Part shown: piece by piece, positions 1-8,389 of the stretch
How the letters are laid out: the number at the start of each line of letters is the position of its first letter
Position numbering within the stretch: position 1 is the stretch's first letter
Assembly: GCA_910588545.1 (NCBI GenBank)
Contig: CAJUOU010000003.1
Location: forward strand, 1-64,000
DNA: 64,000 nucleotides
Source: an uncultured Christensenellaceae bacterium
Lineage (GTDB): Bacteria; Bacillota; Clostridia; Christensenellales; UBA3700
Direction: 5' to 3'
The notes under the pieces: generated by a model
What the model was told of the DNA's origin: nothing
Seen by the model: the letters and a program-made list of their open reading frames with translations, nothing else
Database searches by the model: none
Position numbers and translations under genes: made by a program

Positions 1-176
1 TAATATGTACATAGATATACTTATTCCATGTACCCAAACTTTACATTAAAGGCAAGTTTTTAGTCCTAATAGTCCCGATTTTTGATAGGATTATTGCAGT
101 GAACGATACTTTTTGCCAACTTTAAACTTTACACAAAAAGTAACACCCCAAAACACAATTTTTCGGGGTGTATTTT
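1..176 (+). ncRNA. Putative small RNA-like intergenic element, copy A
   Basis: The first 176 bases contain no credible gene. They hold, in order, an imperfect inverted repeat (GTACATAG at 7-14, CCATGTAC at 26-33), the motif CCCGATTTTTGA at 74-85, the string AAACTTTACACAAAA at 124-138, and a GC-rich hairpin with a T-rich tail at 143-176. The same four landmarks recur at 4040-4210 with almost identical spacing (7 to 74 against 4040 to 4108; 74 to 124 against 4108 to 4158). Copy A's own promoter would lie outside the window. Conservation of spacing and the closing terminator suggest a short non-coding transcript; that is inference. Confidence 0.4.
143..176 (+). terminator. Intrinsic terminator
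   Basis: Inverted repeat ACACCCC (143-149) and GGGGTGT (165-171), followed by a T-rich tail. It closes the sRNA-like element A. The region from here to 430 carries only this hairpin and the next terminator. Confidence 0.6.
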
Positions 177-336
177 ATTTGTATGGTTTATTTAAAATTG
201 TATAATTTTAAGAAATTTTACGGCTAAAATAAGCTGTGTTTTAACATACCTTACTATATACATTTCCATTTTTATTTATCTATTCTATTTGCTAAACAAG
301 TGCAATTTTTAATTAAATATATAATTCACAGCAAGC

Positions 337-366
337 AAAAAAGCCATTCTATTGAATGGCTTTTTT
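337..366. terminator. Bidirectional intrinsic terminator
   Basis: A 13-bp stem (337-349 with 354-366, core AAGCCATTC/GAATGGCTT) with a 4-nt TATT loop, an A-run on the left and a T-run on the right. It can stop the minus-strand surface-protein gene that ends at 430 and any plus-strand transcript coming from the left. Confidence 0.8.
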
Positions 367-429
367 AATTAGTTATGCTTTTTACCTTTTTGTTTTTTAG
401 TGTTTGTTTGCGTTTCGTTTTGGTTGTTT

Positions 430-3400
430 TTATTTACGCCTTTTCTTTTTATTCAATTTGCTATTAGGCTTGCTATCTTCATCAATTTTATCAGTGTCCA
501 CACCATCAGCCGGCGTTATTTGATTTTGTAGCTTTTTAACCTTTTTTGCTTCGCTTTCTTTTAATGCGTAAAATAATATTCTTTCTTGCGGAGCTTCCAA
601 CACACTCAAGTTCAAAACATCATTTTCCTTTATTACAAATGTCCAATCTTTGTAACCTACCTTGTAGTTATTTACTATCGTTCCTCTTATATTTACTACT
701 TCCTTTGGTTTTATATCCTCGGTATTGGCATTTGCAGCTCCGTTGTTTTCGCTTACTGCTTGTTGGCCATTGTTTGCGGCATACTGTGCATAAGGTATTG
801 CTTGTTGTGGGGTATTTTTATTCTTACTGCTTTTTACTATTAATAATATGATTATTAAAATTATTAATAATATCAATAAAACAATTATTCCTATAAATAT
901 CCATTTTAAATATGACGGCATATTTTTTATATCTTCCACAAAACTATCCATACCGCCATTACTACCACCATTCGGTTTGCCGTCAGTTCCGTTGTTATCG
1001 TCCTCGCCGTCGCCACCACTTGGGTTAGGGTTTACCTCTGTTTTAAAGCTGTATGTTTCCGTCTCGTCAACTAGCTCTCCGTTGTATTTTAAAAACACAC
1101 TGCCCTTATACTCATTTTTTACTTTCAAGGAGATTTGGTAATTTGTATCATACTTTAGCGTTGCAGTTGGCAATATTACATTGCCTATTATCTGCCCGTC
1201 TTTTACTTGGTATATTTCGTAATCAAAATACTTTTCTATCTCACTTTTTTCGTCAGATAATAGCGTTGGTCGTTTGTTTCCCGTTCCGTTTTGCCATCCG
1301 CTTATCTCAAACTCCAGCGTTTGTATATCCAAAGTTATTGTATATGTCGTGTTATCTCTATCCTCCCACACTACATTGTCTACTTCTCCGCCATTTGCTG
1401 TGTTTACTCCGTTTTTAAACGCTATTTGTATGCTATACTTTCCTGCTTTTGTAAACTTGTAGTTTTCGTCTACTACATTGCCGTCTACTGTTATTTCAAA
1501 GTAGCTCTTCCAATTTGTCGGCATATTGGCTACAGCACTTAACCCAAAGCCTTCTGCATCAAATATGTTTACTTGGTCTGCTTTTGGCTTTCTTATCTTT
1601 AAGCTTTCTATCTCATAATCAAAGGTATCTTCTCCTACTATCATAAAGTCGTCCAAACCACTTTGCAATCCTACCAACACTTTATATCTTCCTACATTTG
1701 TCGGTGCTCCGCTCAGTGGCGTACCGTCTGCTGTAGTGTAGCTTATTACCAAGTTACTTGCTGTCAATCCTCCGCCTGCTACATTTAGCTCTACAGCTTG
1801 TGACAAACCATTGTATGTAAACTTATTATTCTTTAAGCTTACCTCTACTTTATTTATTACCGACCCTGTTTGGAATACTTCCGATACTGAGTTTTCCTCA
1901 TTTCCATCTACTACAAATATACAGTTAGTGTTGTTAAATCCTATTGTATTTGTCGTAAATATTGCTTGTATATAATATGACTTTATTTCACTTATATCAT
2001 TTTCTGCAAATATTTGCTCTAATGTTACTTCATCAGTCAAATCACTCTTTCTAAAATACTTGTATTCTATTGCATTAGCTAAGTTTTCCGCTACTTGTAA
2101 TCTTGGTATTGGTAGCGTTATATCCCCTATTGTCACATTCTTTTTTGTCCATGATACCGCTACTTTCTTTTTGGTTATCTTCCAATTATGCTTTAGTTGT
2201 GGTATATTTGCTAGTTCCGCACTCGTATATGTTTTGTAGTTAGGGTCACTGCCTGTAAAATCAATTACACTTGCGATATAATCTCCTACTGCGGACTTAG
2301 CATTATTGTCATACACTGCTGTTAAAAAGGACGGTAGTCCAGAGGCTATCTCTACCTTTTGGTTTTGCCCGTTATATTCAAATTCACTTTGCCCCCATTT
2401 AACATTACTGAAGTCTATTTCTGCTTTATTTATGGTTATTTTTATCCATCGGACTGTATCGCTTTCCAAATGGTCTCTATCTGTGGTATCCGCAGTTCCT
2501 CTAAATCTTGGCTTTCGTCTTTCTTTCACTTGGGCAATATAGTCTGCCGACCAACCTTTTTCCGCCCCCTCATCATCTATCTGTTTGTTAATTGCATTTA
2601 GATAGTTTTGAGTAATCTCTATTCTTGCCCAATACTCGCCTGCGTCTTTTACATAATTTGCCTCATTTGAGTATGAGATACTAATGTAGTTATCTGCATG
2701 CTCGTAGATATCTTTGTTATACCAATCTGCTTTTGTTGCAGTTGCTATACTTTTTACTGTTTGCTCGTTTTCATTATATGAGGTAGTTAAGTCTTGTGGA
2801 TTATCTATTCCTTGAGCAATAGAGCTCAAATTTAAGTGAATTGCAGGTCGTACACCAAGAGCAGCCTTTGGATATTCAGCATTAGTGTTTCCATTTGGAG
2901 AAATTGTATAAACATAAGCATATCCACTAACATCCGCCGACCTAAACCAAGATGTTGGAGTTCCATTGCTATAAGCTAATTGAGCAGAGCTTAATTCCCA
3001 TAACGAAGTAGTGGAAGGTCTATTAACACTACCTGTCTCTGACATTGAAGGAATCCAAATATAGTCATTACCCCAAGCATCGTATCTCACTATACTTCCG
3101 TCTGGTGCTGTAAAGGTATCCGATGGATTATAATATATCGCATCGTTCCAACCTGTAGTAAAATCGTCTAATGCCTCATTGGGCAAGTGGGAAGCATATG
3201 TCCCTCTGTCTTTTTGTGATTCAGTATGTTGATATTTGATATTTTTAGGTTGTACTAAAAATTGACTTGCAAAACTCCCTTCTCCTGTTTGATTAAACAA
3301 ACTCCATTTTTCGTCGGTAAGCAAGTGATTTCTTACAATACTTCTGCTATACGCATTGTTTCCTTTTATATTACTATTATCGCTATAAAAAATAGATGTT

Positions 3401-3843
3401 CCATCAGGTTCGGCAAGCAAAAGAGTTAGCACGGCATTTTCTTCTCCGGCAATATCTGCCAAAGTCAAAGAAGCTGCAGTCCATTCCTTACCGCCAAGCA
3501 TAACATTTAATCCGTTTGAATTACCTATTTCAGCATTGATAGTTGAGGCAGGAATAACATAACTTCCTGTTTGGCTATCTGTCATTGTTTTAATGTATTT
3601 TATAGGGTCATTGTTACCAAACAACTTTTCTAACAACTCGTCCATTACTACCTTATTGAAATTTCCTGTCGTCGAATTGTATAAATCTTGTGCATTAGTA
3701 TTTTTTAGGTCTGCAACACTTTTTGCATTAACAAATATTTTATTTGGAGAAACAAAAATACCCATAATTACACTACTAAGCAGTACAATCATTACTGTTA
3801 ACATTGCTATAAATAGATACGATTTTTTTATGGTTTTCTTCAT
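430..3843 (-). CDS. Large membrane-anchored surface protein with DUF6273-like and MBG-like modules
   Basis: The 1137-residue protein starts with a lysine-rich signal or anchor segment (hydrophobic residues about 10-32) and has a second long hydrophobic helix at about 977-1003. Residues about 100-340 resemble the DUF6273 family of C-type-lectin-like folds: a WFRSADVSG segment near 300 and a GVRPAIHLNL end near 333. The middle is beta-rich, with repeated units typical of MBG-type surface modules (YNG-Q--EL/V patterns). A GGDGEDDNNGTDG-type linker precedes the last helix. An unusual 133-residue tail follows it and ends in a lysine/arginine cluster; with the helix as a stop-transfer segment the tail would be cytoplasmic. 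There is no LPXTG sorting signal. A TAGGAG ribosome site sits before the ATG. Role unknown; adhesion or sensing is a guess. Confidence 0.7.
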   Translation of the reverse strand: MKKTIKKSYLFIAMLTVMIVLLSSVIMGIFVSPNKIFVNAKSVADLKNTNAQDLYNSTTGNFNKVVMDELLEKLFGNNDPIKYIKTMTDSQTGSYVIPASTINAEIGNSNGLNVMLGGKEWTAASLTLADIAGEENAVLTLLLAEPDGTSIFYSDNSNIKGNNAYSRSIVRNHLLTDEKWSLFNQTGEGSFASQFLVQPKNIKYQHTESQKDRGTYASHLPNEALDDFTTGWNDAIYYNPSDTFTAPDGSIVRYDAWGNDYIWIPSMSETGSVNRPSTTSLWELSSAQLAYSNGTPTSWFRSADVSGYAYVYTISPNGNTNAEYPKAALGVRPAIHLNLSSIAQGIDNPQDLTTSYNENEQTVKSIATATKADWYNKDIYEHADNYISISYSNEANYVKDAGEYWARIEITQNYLNAINKQIDDEGAEKGWSADYIAQVKERRKPRFRGTADTTDRDHLESDTVRWIKITINKAEIDFSNVKWGQSEFEYNGQNQKVEIASGLPSFLTAVYDNNAKSAVGDYIASVIDFTGSDPNYKTYTSAELANIPQLKHNWKITKKKVAVSWTKKNVTIGDITLPIPRLQVAENLANAIEYKYFRKSDLTDEVTLEQIFAENDISEIKSYYIQAIFTTNTIGFNNTNCIFVVDGNEENSVSEVFQTGSVINKVEVSLKNNKFTYNGLSQAVELNVAGGGLTASNLVISYTTADGTPLSGAPTNVGRYKVLVGLQSGLDDFMIVGEDTFDYEIESLKIRKPKADQVNIFDAEGFGLSAVANMPTNWKSYFEITVDGNVVDENYKFTKAGKYSIQIAFKNGVNTANGGEVDNVVWEDRDNTTYTITLDIQTLEFEISGWQNGTGNKRPTLLSDEKSEIEKYFDYEIYQVKDGQIIGNVILPTATLKYDTNYQISLKVKNEYKGSVFLKYNGELVDETETYSFKTEVNPNPSGGDGEDDNNGTDGKPNGGSNGGMDSFVEDIKNMPSYLKWIFIGIIVLLILLIILIIILLIVKSSKNKNTPQQAIPYAQYAANNGQQAVSENNGAANANTEDIKPKEVVNIRGTIVNNYKVGYKDWTFVIKENDVLNLSVLEAPQERILFYALKESEAKKVKKLQNQITPADGVDTDKIDEDSKPNSKLNKKKRRK

Positions 3844-3889
3844 TTTTATTTTCTCCTAAAAGTACACTTCTTTTTAAATGAAATATATG

Positions 3890-3915
3890 TACATAGAATA
3901 TATATAATCTATGTA
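3890..3915. repeat. 26-bp near-palindrome, inverted copy of 4041-4066
   Basis: TACATAGA and TCTATGTA arms around an AT core. Its reverse complement is identical to 4041-4066. It lies about 50 bp upstream of the minus-strand surface-protein start, where a regulator or an RNA hairpin could act. Confidence 0.7.
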
Positions 3916-3997
3916 TTTTTAGGAGCATTTTTCAAGCAACAAAATTAAAGTTTTGGTATAAATTAGTTAAAGTTCTTACAAAATGTTTAGTTTAATA

Positions 3998-4027
3998 TTG
4001 ACATTACTTTACTTTTAATCTTATAAT
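3998..4027 (+). promoter_or_regulatory. Consensus sigma-A promoter for the sRNA-like element
   Basis: TTGACA at 3998-4003, 18-bp spacer, TATAAT at 4022-4027. Predicted start is about 4034, immediately before the palindrome at 4041. serC has its own promoter further down, so this one probably serves a separate short transcript. Confidence 0.7.
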
Positions 4028-4033
4028 ATAACT

Positions 4034-4210
4034 GAAAAAGTACATAGATTATATATATTCTATGTACTTTTTTTATCTTTTCATTTTATTAAGATTTGAA
4101 ATTTACCCCCGATTTTTGACACAATTATTGCATAGAAATACAAAATTTAGTAATTTGAAACTTTACACAAAACTAAACGCTAAGATTTTGTTTATGTTTA
4201 GTCATTTTTT
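4034..4210 (+). ncRNA. Putative small RNA, copy C
   Basis: About 175 nt between a consensus promoter and a hairpin plus T-run, with no convincing reading frame. It begins with the perfect inverted repeat GTACATAGA/TCTATGTAC, itself followed by a T-run (4067-4073). It then contains CCCGATTTTTGA (4108-4119) and AAACTTTACACAAAA (4158-4172), and ends at ACTAAAC/GTTTAGT (4172-4178 with 4196-4202) plus T6. Copy A at the window start is collinear. I do not recognise a known RNA family. The 5' palindrome could also be an operator or an early terminator. Confidence 0.45.
4172..4210 (+). terminator. Intrinsic terminator of the sRNA-like element
   Basis: Stem ACTAAAC (4172-4178) with GTTTAGT (4196-4202), followed by CATTTTTT. 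The region 4211-4350 up to the serC promoter shows nothing further. Confidence 0.5.
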
Positions 4211-4351
4211 GAAAATGTAATCTTGATACTTAAAAAAGCATAGACATAAAATGGCTTAATAATTTTTATACTTAATCAATACACCTGCTTTCCATTACTT
4301 TGGCTTATATCACACTAAAGTAAAAATATTAATATAATTATGTAAATAAAC

Positions 4352-4380
4352 TTGTAATTTCAATAAAATTGTTGTATAAT
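4352..4380 (+). promoter_or_regulatory. Promoter of serC-serA
   Basis: TTGTAA at 4352-4357, 17-bp spacer, TATAAT at 4375-4380. It places the start about 45 nt before the serC ATG and downstream of the sRNA-like terminator. Confidence 0.7.
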
Positions 4381-4430
4381 TGTGAGTATAAAATAATTTT
4401 AAAAAAGCATTATGCTAAAAGGAGATTCCA

Positions 4431-5498
4431 ATGAGAGTTTACAATTTTTCTGCTGGTCCATCAATGTTACCACTTGAAGTTTTAGAGCAAGCGCAAAAAG
4501 ACTTCCTTGACTACAACGGCAGCGGTATGTCAGTTACCGAAATGTCTCATAGGTCATCATTTTATGACGAAATACACAAAGAGTGTCTTGCACTTTTCCG
4601 TGAATTGTTGAATGTACCTGACAACTATGACATTCTTTTGGTGCAAGGCGGTGCATCTACACAGTTTGCAGCTGTTCCACTTAACTTGTTAAAAAAAGGC
4701 AAAGCTGACTATATCGTATCGGGAAATTTCTCCAACAAAGCATATCAGGAGGCTTGCCGCTATGGTGATATTCGTTTGGCGGCATCTTCTAAGGATAAAA
4801 CTTTTACTTATATCCCAAAAAATGTTGAGTTCCGTGACGATATCGACTATGTTCATATTTGTCACAACAACACTATTTTTGGTACAAAGTTCAACTATGT
4901 ACCAGAGTGCAACTGCCCTGTTGTTGCAGATATGAGCAGTAGCATTTTGTCTGAGCCTGTAGACGTATCTAAATATGGTGTTATTTATGCGGGTGCACAA
5001 AAAAATATCGCTCCTGCAGGCGTTACACTTGTTATTGTAAGGAAAGATTTGATTTCCGATGGTATGGAGTTTTGCCCTACAATGTTAAAATGGAAAACTC
5101 AAGCCGAAAACGACAGCCTTTACAATACTCCTCCTGCTTTTGCAATTTATATGGCTATGCTTGTTCTTCGTCACCTTAAAAAGCTTGGCGGACTTACTGC
5201 AATGCAAAAAATCAATCAAGAAAAAGCAGCTCTTTTGTATGACTATATTGACAGTTCCGATTTTTATACTAACTCGGTTGTAAAAGAAGACCGTTCTTTG
5301 ATGAACGTTCCGTTTGTTACACCAAATGCTGACCTAGACAAAAAATTTGTACAAGAGGCAGCAAAAGCAGGCTTTGTTTCTATCAAAGGACACAAATTGG
5401 TTGGCGGTATGAGAGCATCTATTTACAACGCAATGCCAAGAGAGGGTATTGTCGCACTAATCGAGTTTATGAAAAAATTCGAACAAGAGAATAAATAA
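4431..5498 (+). CDS. serC: Phosphoserine aminotransferase
   Basis: PLP-dependent class V aminotransferase that converts 3-phosphohydroxypyruvate and glutamate to phosphoserine, the second step of serine synthesis in the cytoplasm. The 355-residue length is standard. The N-terminus carries NFSAGPSMLP (5-14), then MSVTEMSHRS and the substrate loop VQGGASTQFA (about 70-79). The PLP lysine is Lys191 in AGAQKNIAPAG. The start is fixed by AAGGAG eight bases before the ATG. serA follows after 9 bp in the same operon, so the two successive pathway enzymes are co-transcribed. Confidence 0.96.
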   Translation: MRVYNFSAGPSMLPLEVLEQAQKDFLDYNGSGMSVTEMSHRSSFYDEIHKECLALFRELLNVPDNYDILLVQGGASTQFAAVPLNLLKKGKADYIVSGNFSNKAYQEACRYGDIRLAASSKDKTFTYIPKNVEFRDDIDYVHICHNNTIFGTKFNYVPECNCPVVADMSSSILSEPVDVSKYGVIYAGAQKNIAPAGVTLVIVRKDLISDGMEFCPTMLKWKTQAENDSLYNTPPAFAIYMAMLVLRHLKKLGGLTAMQKINQEKAALLYDYIDSSDFYTNSVVKEDRSLMNVPFVTPNADLDKKFVQEAAKAGFVSIKGHKLVGGMRASIYNAMPREGIVALIEFMKKFEQENK

Positions 5499-5507
5499 GG
5501 AGATTAT

Positions 5508-6659
5508 ATGTATAATATTTTAAAACTAAACGAAATTAGCCCACTTGTAAACAACATTTTGACTAATGATTATAATTTAACAAACGAGTGCGAAACTCCA
5601 GATGGTATTATCCTTAGAAGTTTTAAAATGCACGACTACCCTATCGCAGAGTCATTGCTTGCCGTTGCAAGAGCAGGCGCGGGCGTAAACAATATTCCTC
5701 TTGACAAAATGACGGATAACGGCGTAGTGGTTTTTAACACTCCTGGCGCAAATGCAAATGCCGTTAAGGAATTGGTGCTTACAGATATGCTAATAAGCAA
5801 CCGTAAAATTTACGATGCTATTGATTGGACTGCAAAACTTGACTCAGAAAGCGATGTTGCTACACTTGTTGAAAAAGGCAAAAAAGCCTTTATCGGCCCT
5901 GAAATTTTGGGCAAAACACTTGGCGTAATCGGTTTGGGTGCTATTGGAAGAATGGTTGCAAACTCTTGTATCGATTTGGGCATGAACGTTATCGGCTATG
6001 ACCCTTACTTATCCGAAGAGGCTGCAAAAGCTTTAAATGCAAATGTTAAAGTTACTACCGATTTGAACGAAATTTTCAAAAATAGCGATTATATTACAGT
6101 TCACGTGCCTTTGACAGACACTACAAAATACATGATAAACAAAAACAGCATTGCCATTATGAAAGACAATGTACGTATTATCAACTGTGCTCGTGGAGAA
6201 CTTGTTAACAATGCAGATATTATCAAGGCTTGCGAGAGCGGTAAAGTTGCAAAATATGTTACTGACTTCCCTTGCGGCGAATTGCTTTGCAAAAAGAATA
6301 TTATTGCTATCCCTCATCTTGGTGCATCAACTCCTGAAGCTGAAGACAACTGCGCTATTATGGCTGCTAATGAGCTTAAAGACTACTTGGAAAACGGTAA
6401 TATCGTAAACAGCGTTAACTTCCCAAGATTATCTGTTCCAAAGACAAATACTGACAGATTGACTGTTGCTTATAAAAACAACGAAAATATGACTAGCGAA
6501 GTAACAAGCATTGTGGCTGACAATATGGCAAACATTGCTACTGCTACACGCGGAAATGTCGGCTATATCATTATTGATTTGAAAAAATCTATTGACAGCA
6601 CTAAGCTTGACGCTATCCAAAAACTAAACGGCGTTTTGAAAGTAAGAGTAATCGACTAA
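5508..6659 (+). CDS. serA: D-3-phosphoglycerate dehydrogenase
   Basis: NAD-dependent first enzyme of serine synthesis. The 383 residues show the D-2-hydroxyacid dehydrogenase fold with the Rossmann motif GLGAIG (142-147), catalytic Arg229 in NCARGELVN, and catalytic His270 in IPHLGAST. A short C-terminal ACT-like domain (about 330-383, with GNVGYIIIDL) may bind serine for feedback control. It is the short SerA form, without the intervening domain of long enzymes. AAGGAG overlaps the end of serC, so translation is probably coupled. Confidence 0.93.
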   Translation: MYNILKLNEISPLVNNILTNDYNLTNECETPDGIILRSFKMHDYPIAESLLAVARAGAGVNNIPLDKMTDNGVVVFNTPGANANAVKELVLTDMLISNRKIYDAIDWTAKLDSESDVATLVEKGKKAFIGPEILGKTLGVIGLGAIGRMVANSCIDLGMNVIGYDPYLSEEAAKALNANVKVTTDLNEIFKNSDYITVHVPLTDTTKYMINKNSIAIMKDNVRIINCARGELVNNADIIKACESGKVAKYVTDFPCGELLCKKNIIAIPHLGASTPEAEDNCAIMAANELKDYLENGNIVNSVNFPRLSVPKTNTDRLTVAYKNNENMTSEVTSIVADNMANIATATRGNVGYIIIDLKKSIDSTKLDAIQKLNGVLKVRVID

Positions 6660-6680
6660 TCAAATTTAATATAAAAGCAA

Positions 6681-6710
6681 AAATCTACTAGGTTATCCTA
6701 GTAGATTTTT
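6681..6710 (+). terminator. Terminator of serC-serA
   Basis: Perfect 12-bp stem (6681-6692 with 6697-6708, AAATCTACTAGG and its complement), TTAT loop and a T-run, 20 nt after the serA stop. The remaining 150 bp to 6859 are AT-rich and featureless. Confidence 0.9.
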
Positions 6711-6858
6711 TGTTTATAATAAGATTATATTTTATTGCTAGTTCATTAATTATAAATATAATAATAATTTAGTTAGCCTCATACAATTCAAAAAAATCTT
6801 TAAAGACCAAGAAAATACAATTAATTTTAATCCTATAACGATTTAACTAGAAAATTAA

Positions 6859-7767
6859 TTATTCTACAATATCGTACAAAATATCTAAAATTGTATTTCT
6901 CCTCAATAAACATCTAAAAAATTTATTTTTTCTTATACAAATATGGCGATAAAAAAAATCTATGCAATAATCGCAAAAACAATTTTTATGGTTACTATAA
7001 GTCATTAATTGTTCAATAATTTCAAAATCTATTACTGACCAATTATTAACATCCATTGAATAATTATTTTTAACAACATTTTCACAACTAATTTTTTTTA
7101 TTCTATAAGGCACTTTTCTTTGCATTGTACTTGCGGTATAAATTTCATAAAATATCCAATTCGTATAAGATATTGTACTTTCCTTAGGTAGATTTATGTA
7201 TTTAATTGAGTTGTTTGTGTTTAGAAAAAACAAAGACTCACAATTATTCATCATTTCTGACAATGCGATTTGCAAATTTATATTTCCATATGTAGTCAAA
7301 GTTCTTATATATTGTTCTTCGTCTTGAGGATCAATATACTTTAAGTTTTTTAAATCTCTTATTCTCTCATCTACTAAATCATTAAAATTTTTCCAATAGA
7401 TTGAATCAATAAAACAATTTAAGTGTAATTCTTTGTGCGATAAATATGCAAATTTTATCGCCAATGTTTCATCTTTATGTGCATGGGATACAAATATATC
7501 AAATTTTTTTAATTTAGATAATACATTTTTTATTTTAGCAACACTGATATTCCCATAATTTTGATAAAACCAATTTTCAAAATTGTTATAGCCACCATTG
7601 TAATCATTATTTGGAAAAACAGGAAACAATTCTCTTATAGCATCCATTATTCCTGAAAAATTTTCTTCGATAAAAGATTTAGAATTAAATTGTGCAAAAA
7701 TATCTTCATTGATATTTTCAATACCTTTTTTACCATTTTCTAATTTTAAATTAAATACTTTATACAT
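6859..7767 (-). CDS. TIR-domain protein (putative defence NADase)
   Basis: 302 residues. After an unassigned N-terminal part (1-87) comes a TIR domain at about 88-240: strand and loop FDIFVSHAHKDE (89-100), a CFIDSIYW segment, and a WIFYEI segment whose Glu208 matches the catalytic glutamate of NAD-consuming TIR proteins. The C-terminal part holds a cysteine/histidine-rich stretch (CFCDYC, FYRHICIRK) that could bind a metal. Bacterial TIR proteins of this kind make signalling nucleotides or deplete NAD during phage attack. It is the last gene of a three-gene minus-strand cluster, 90 bp after the smaller TIR-like gene, with its own AAGGAG site. The role is inferred from family and context. Confidence 0.7.
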   Translation of the reverse strand: MYKVFNLKLENGKKGIENINEDIFAQFNSKSFIEENFSGIMDAIRELFPVFPNNDYNGGYNNFENWFYQNYGNISVAKIKNVLSKLKKFDIFVSHAHKDETLAIKFAYLSHKELHLNCFIDSIYWKNFNDLVDERIRDLKNLKYIDPQDEEQYIRTLTTYGNINLQIALSEMMNNCESLFFLNTNNSIKYINLPKESTISYTNWIFYEIYTASTMQRKVPYRIKKISCENVVKNNYSMDVNNWSVIDFEIIEQLMTYSNHKNCFCDYCIDFFYRHICIRKNKFFRCLLRRNTILDILYDIVE

Positions 7768-7857
7768 ATTTTCTCCTTAGTCGCCTTTTTATTGCTTACC
7801 TTATGTGTTTATTACTTTTTAATTATCTATTTGTTTGTAAGTTAAATATCTAACAAT

Positions 7858-8379
7858 CTAATTGTCATAATATTTGTCTGTTCTCAATTCCATAACTCTA
7901 TTTTTATGCGTAGTTTGTATTCTTATATCGTTTCTATTTTTGTTCGCTCTTTCAATAGCTTTTTCTATTCTAGTCGCGATTGAAGCATATTGTTCTAACA
8001 CTATATAATCAAAATTATCCTTTAACTTTGTTGGAAAAGTATTATAATTAATATTATTTTTACTATCATAGCGGGTTTCTAGCATTACAGCAATTATTCC
8101 TTTTCTTTCCCCCACATCGCCCTTTAATGCAGTATGTATCTCAAAATCCACATGTGGTCTTGAATAAGTATCTTTACCAACGATACAAAGCAAAATATCA
8201 CAATTTTCCATTTCTGAGCATATATAATCGGCTATATGTTGATGTTTCCAACCATTAAAATTTTTATTTTCATTTATACTAAAGCAGCGATAACCATATT
8301 TTTTTAAAATTTGTACTATTGTATCTTTATATTTATTATCAGCTCTATGATAACTAATAAATATCTTTGGTTTTGGCAT
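7858..8379 (-). CDS. TIR-like (DUF1863/ThsB-type) protein
   Basis: 173 residues, most of them one MTH538-type TIR-like domain: KIFISYHRADNKY at 5-17, the helix IADYICSEMENCDILLCIVG (about 49-68), and GKDTYSRPHVDFEI with the conserved acidic Glu80. This is the pattern seen in ThsB, the infection sensor of Thoeris systems, which turns NAD into a cyclic ADP-ribose signal. The ribosome site TAGGAG overlaps the end of the membrane-protein gene 10 bp upstream, implying coupled expression. No separate ThsA-type gene (SIR2-SLOG or macro domain) is present nearby. ThsB-like activity is inference. Confidence 0.75.
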   Translation of the reverse strand: MPKPKIFISYHRADNKYKDTIVQILKKYGYRCFSINENKNFNGWKHQHIADYICSEMENCDILLCIVGKDTYSRPHVDFEIHTALKGDVGERKGIIAVMLETRYDSKNNINYNTFPTKLKDNFDYIVLEQYASIATRIEKAIERANKNRNDIRIQTTHKNRVMELRTDKYYDN

Positions 8380-8389
8380 TTGTTTTCTC

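Noticed and set aside
430..3843. A diversity-generating retroelement target
   Set aside because: The lectin-like module invited the idea, but no reverse transcriptase, template repeat or variable repeat is visible in the window.
3841..4100. Palindromes as inverted ends of an insertion sequence
   Set aside because: No transposase lies between or near the copies and there are no target-site duplications; a regulatory or RNA role fits better.
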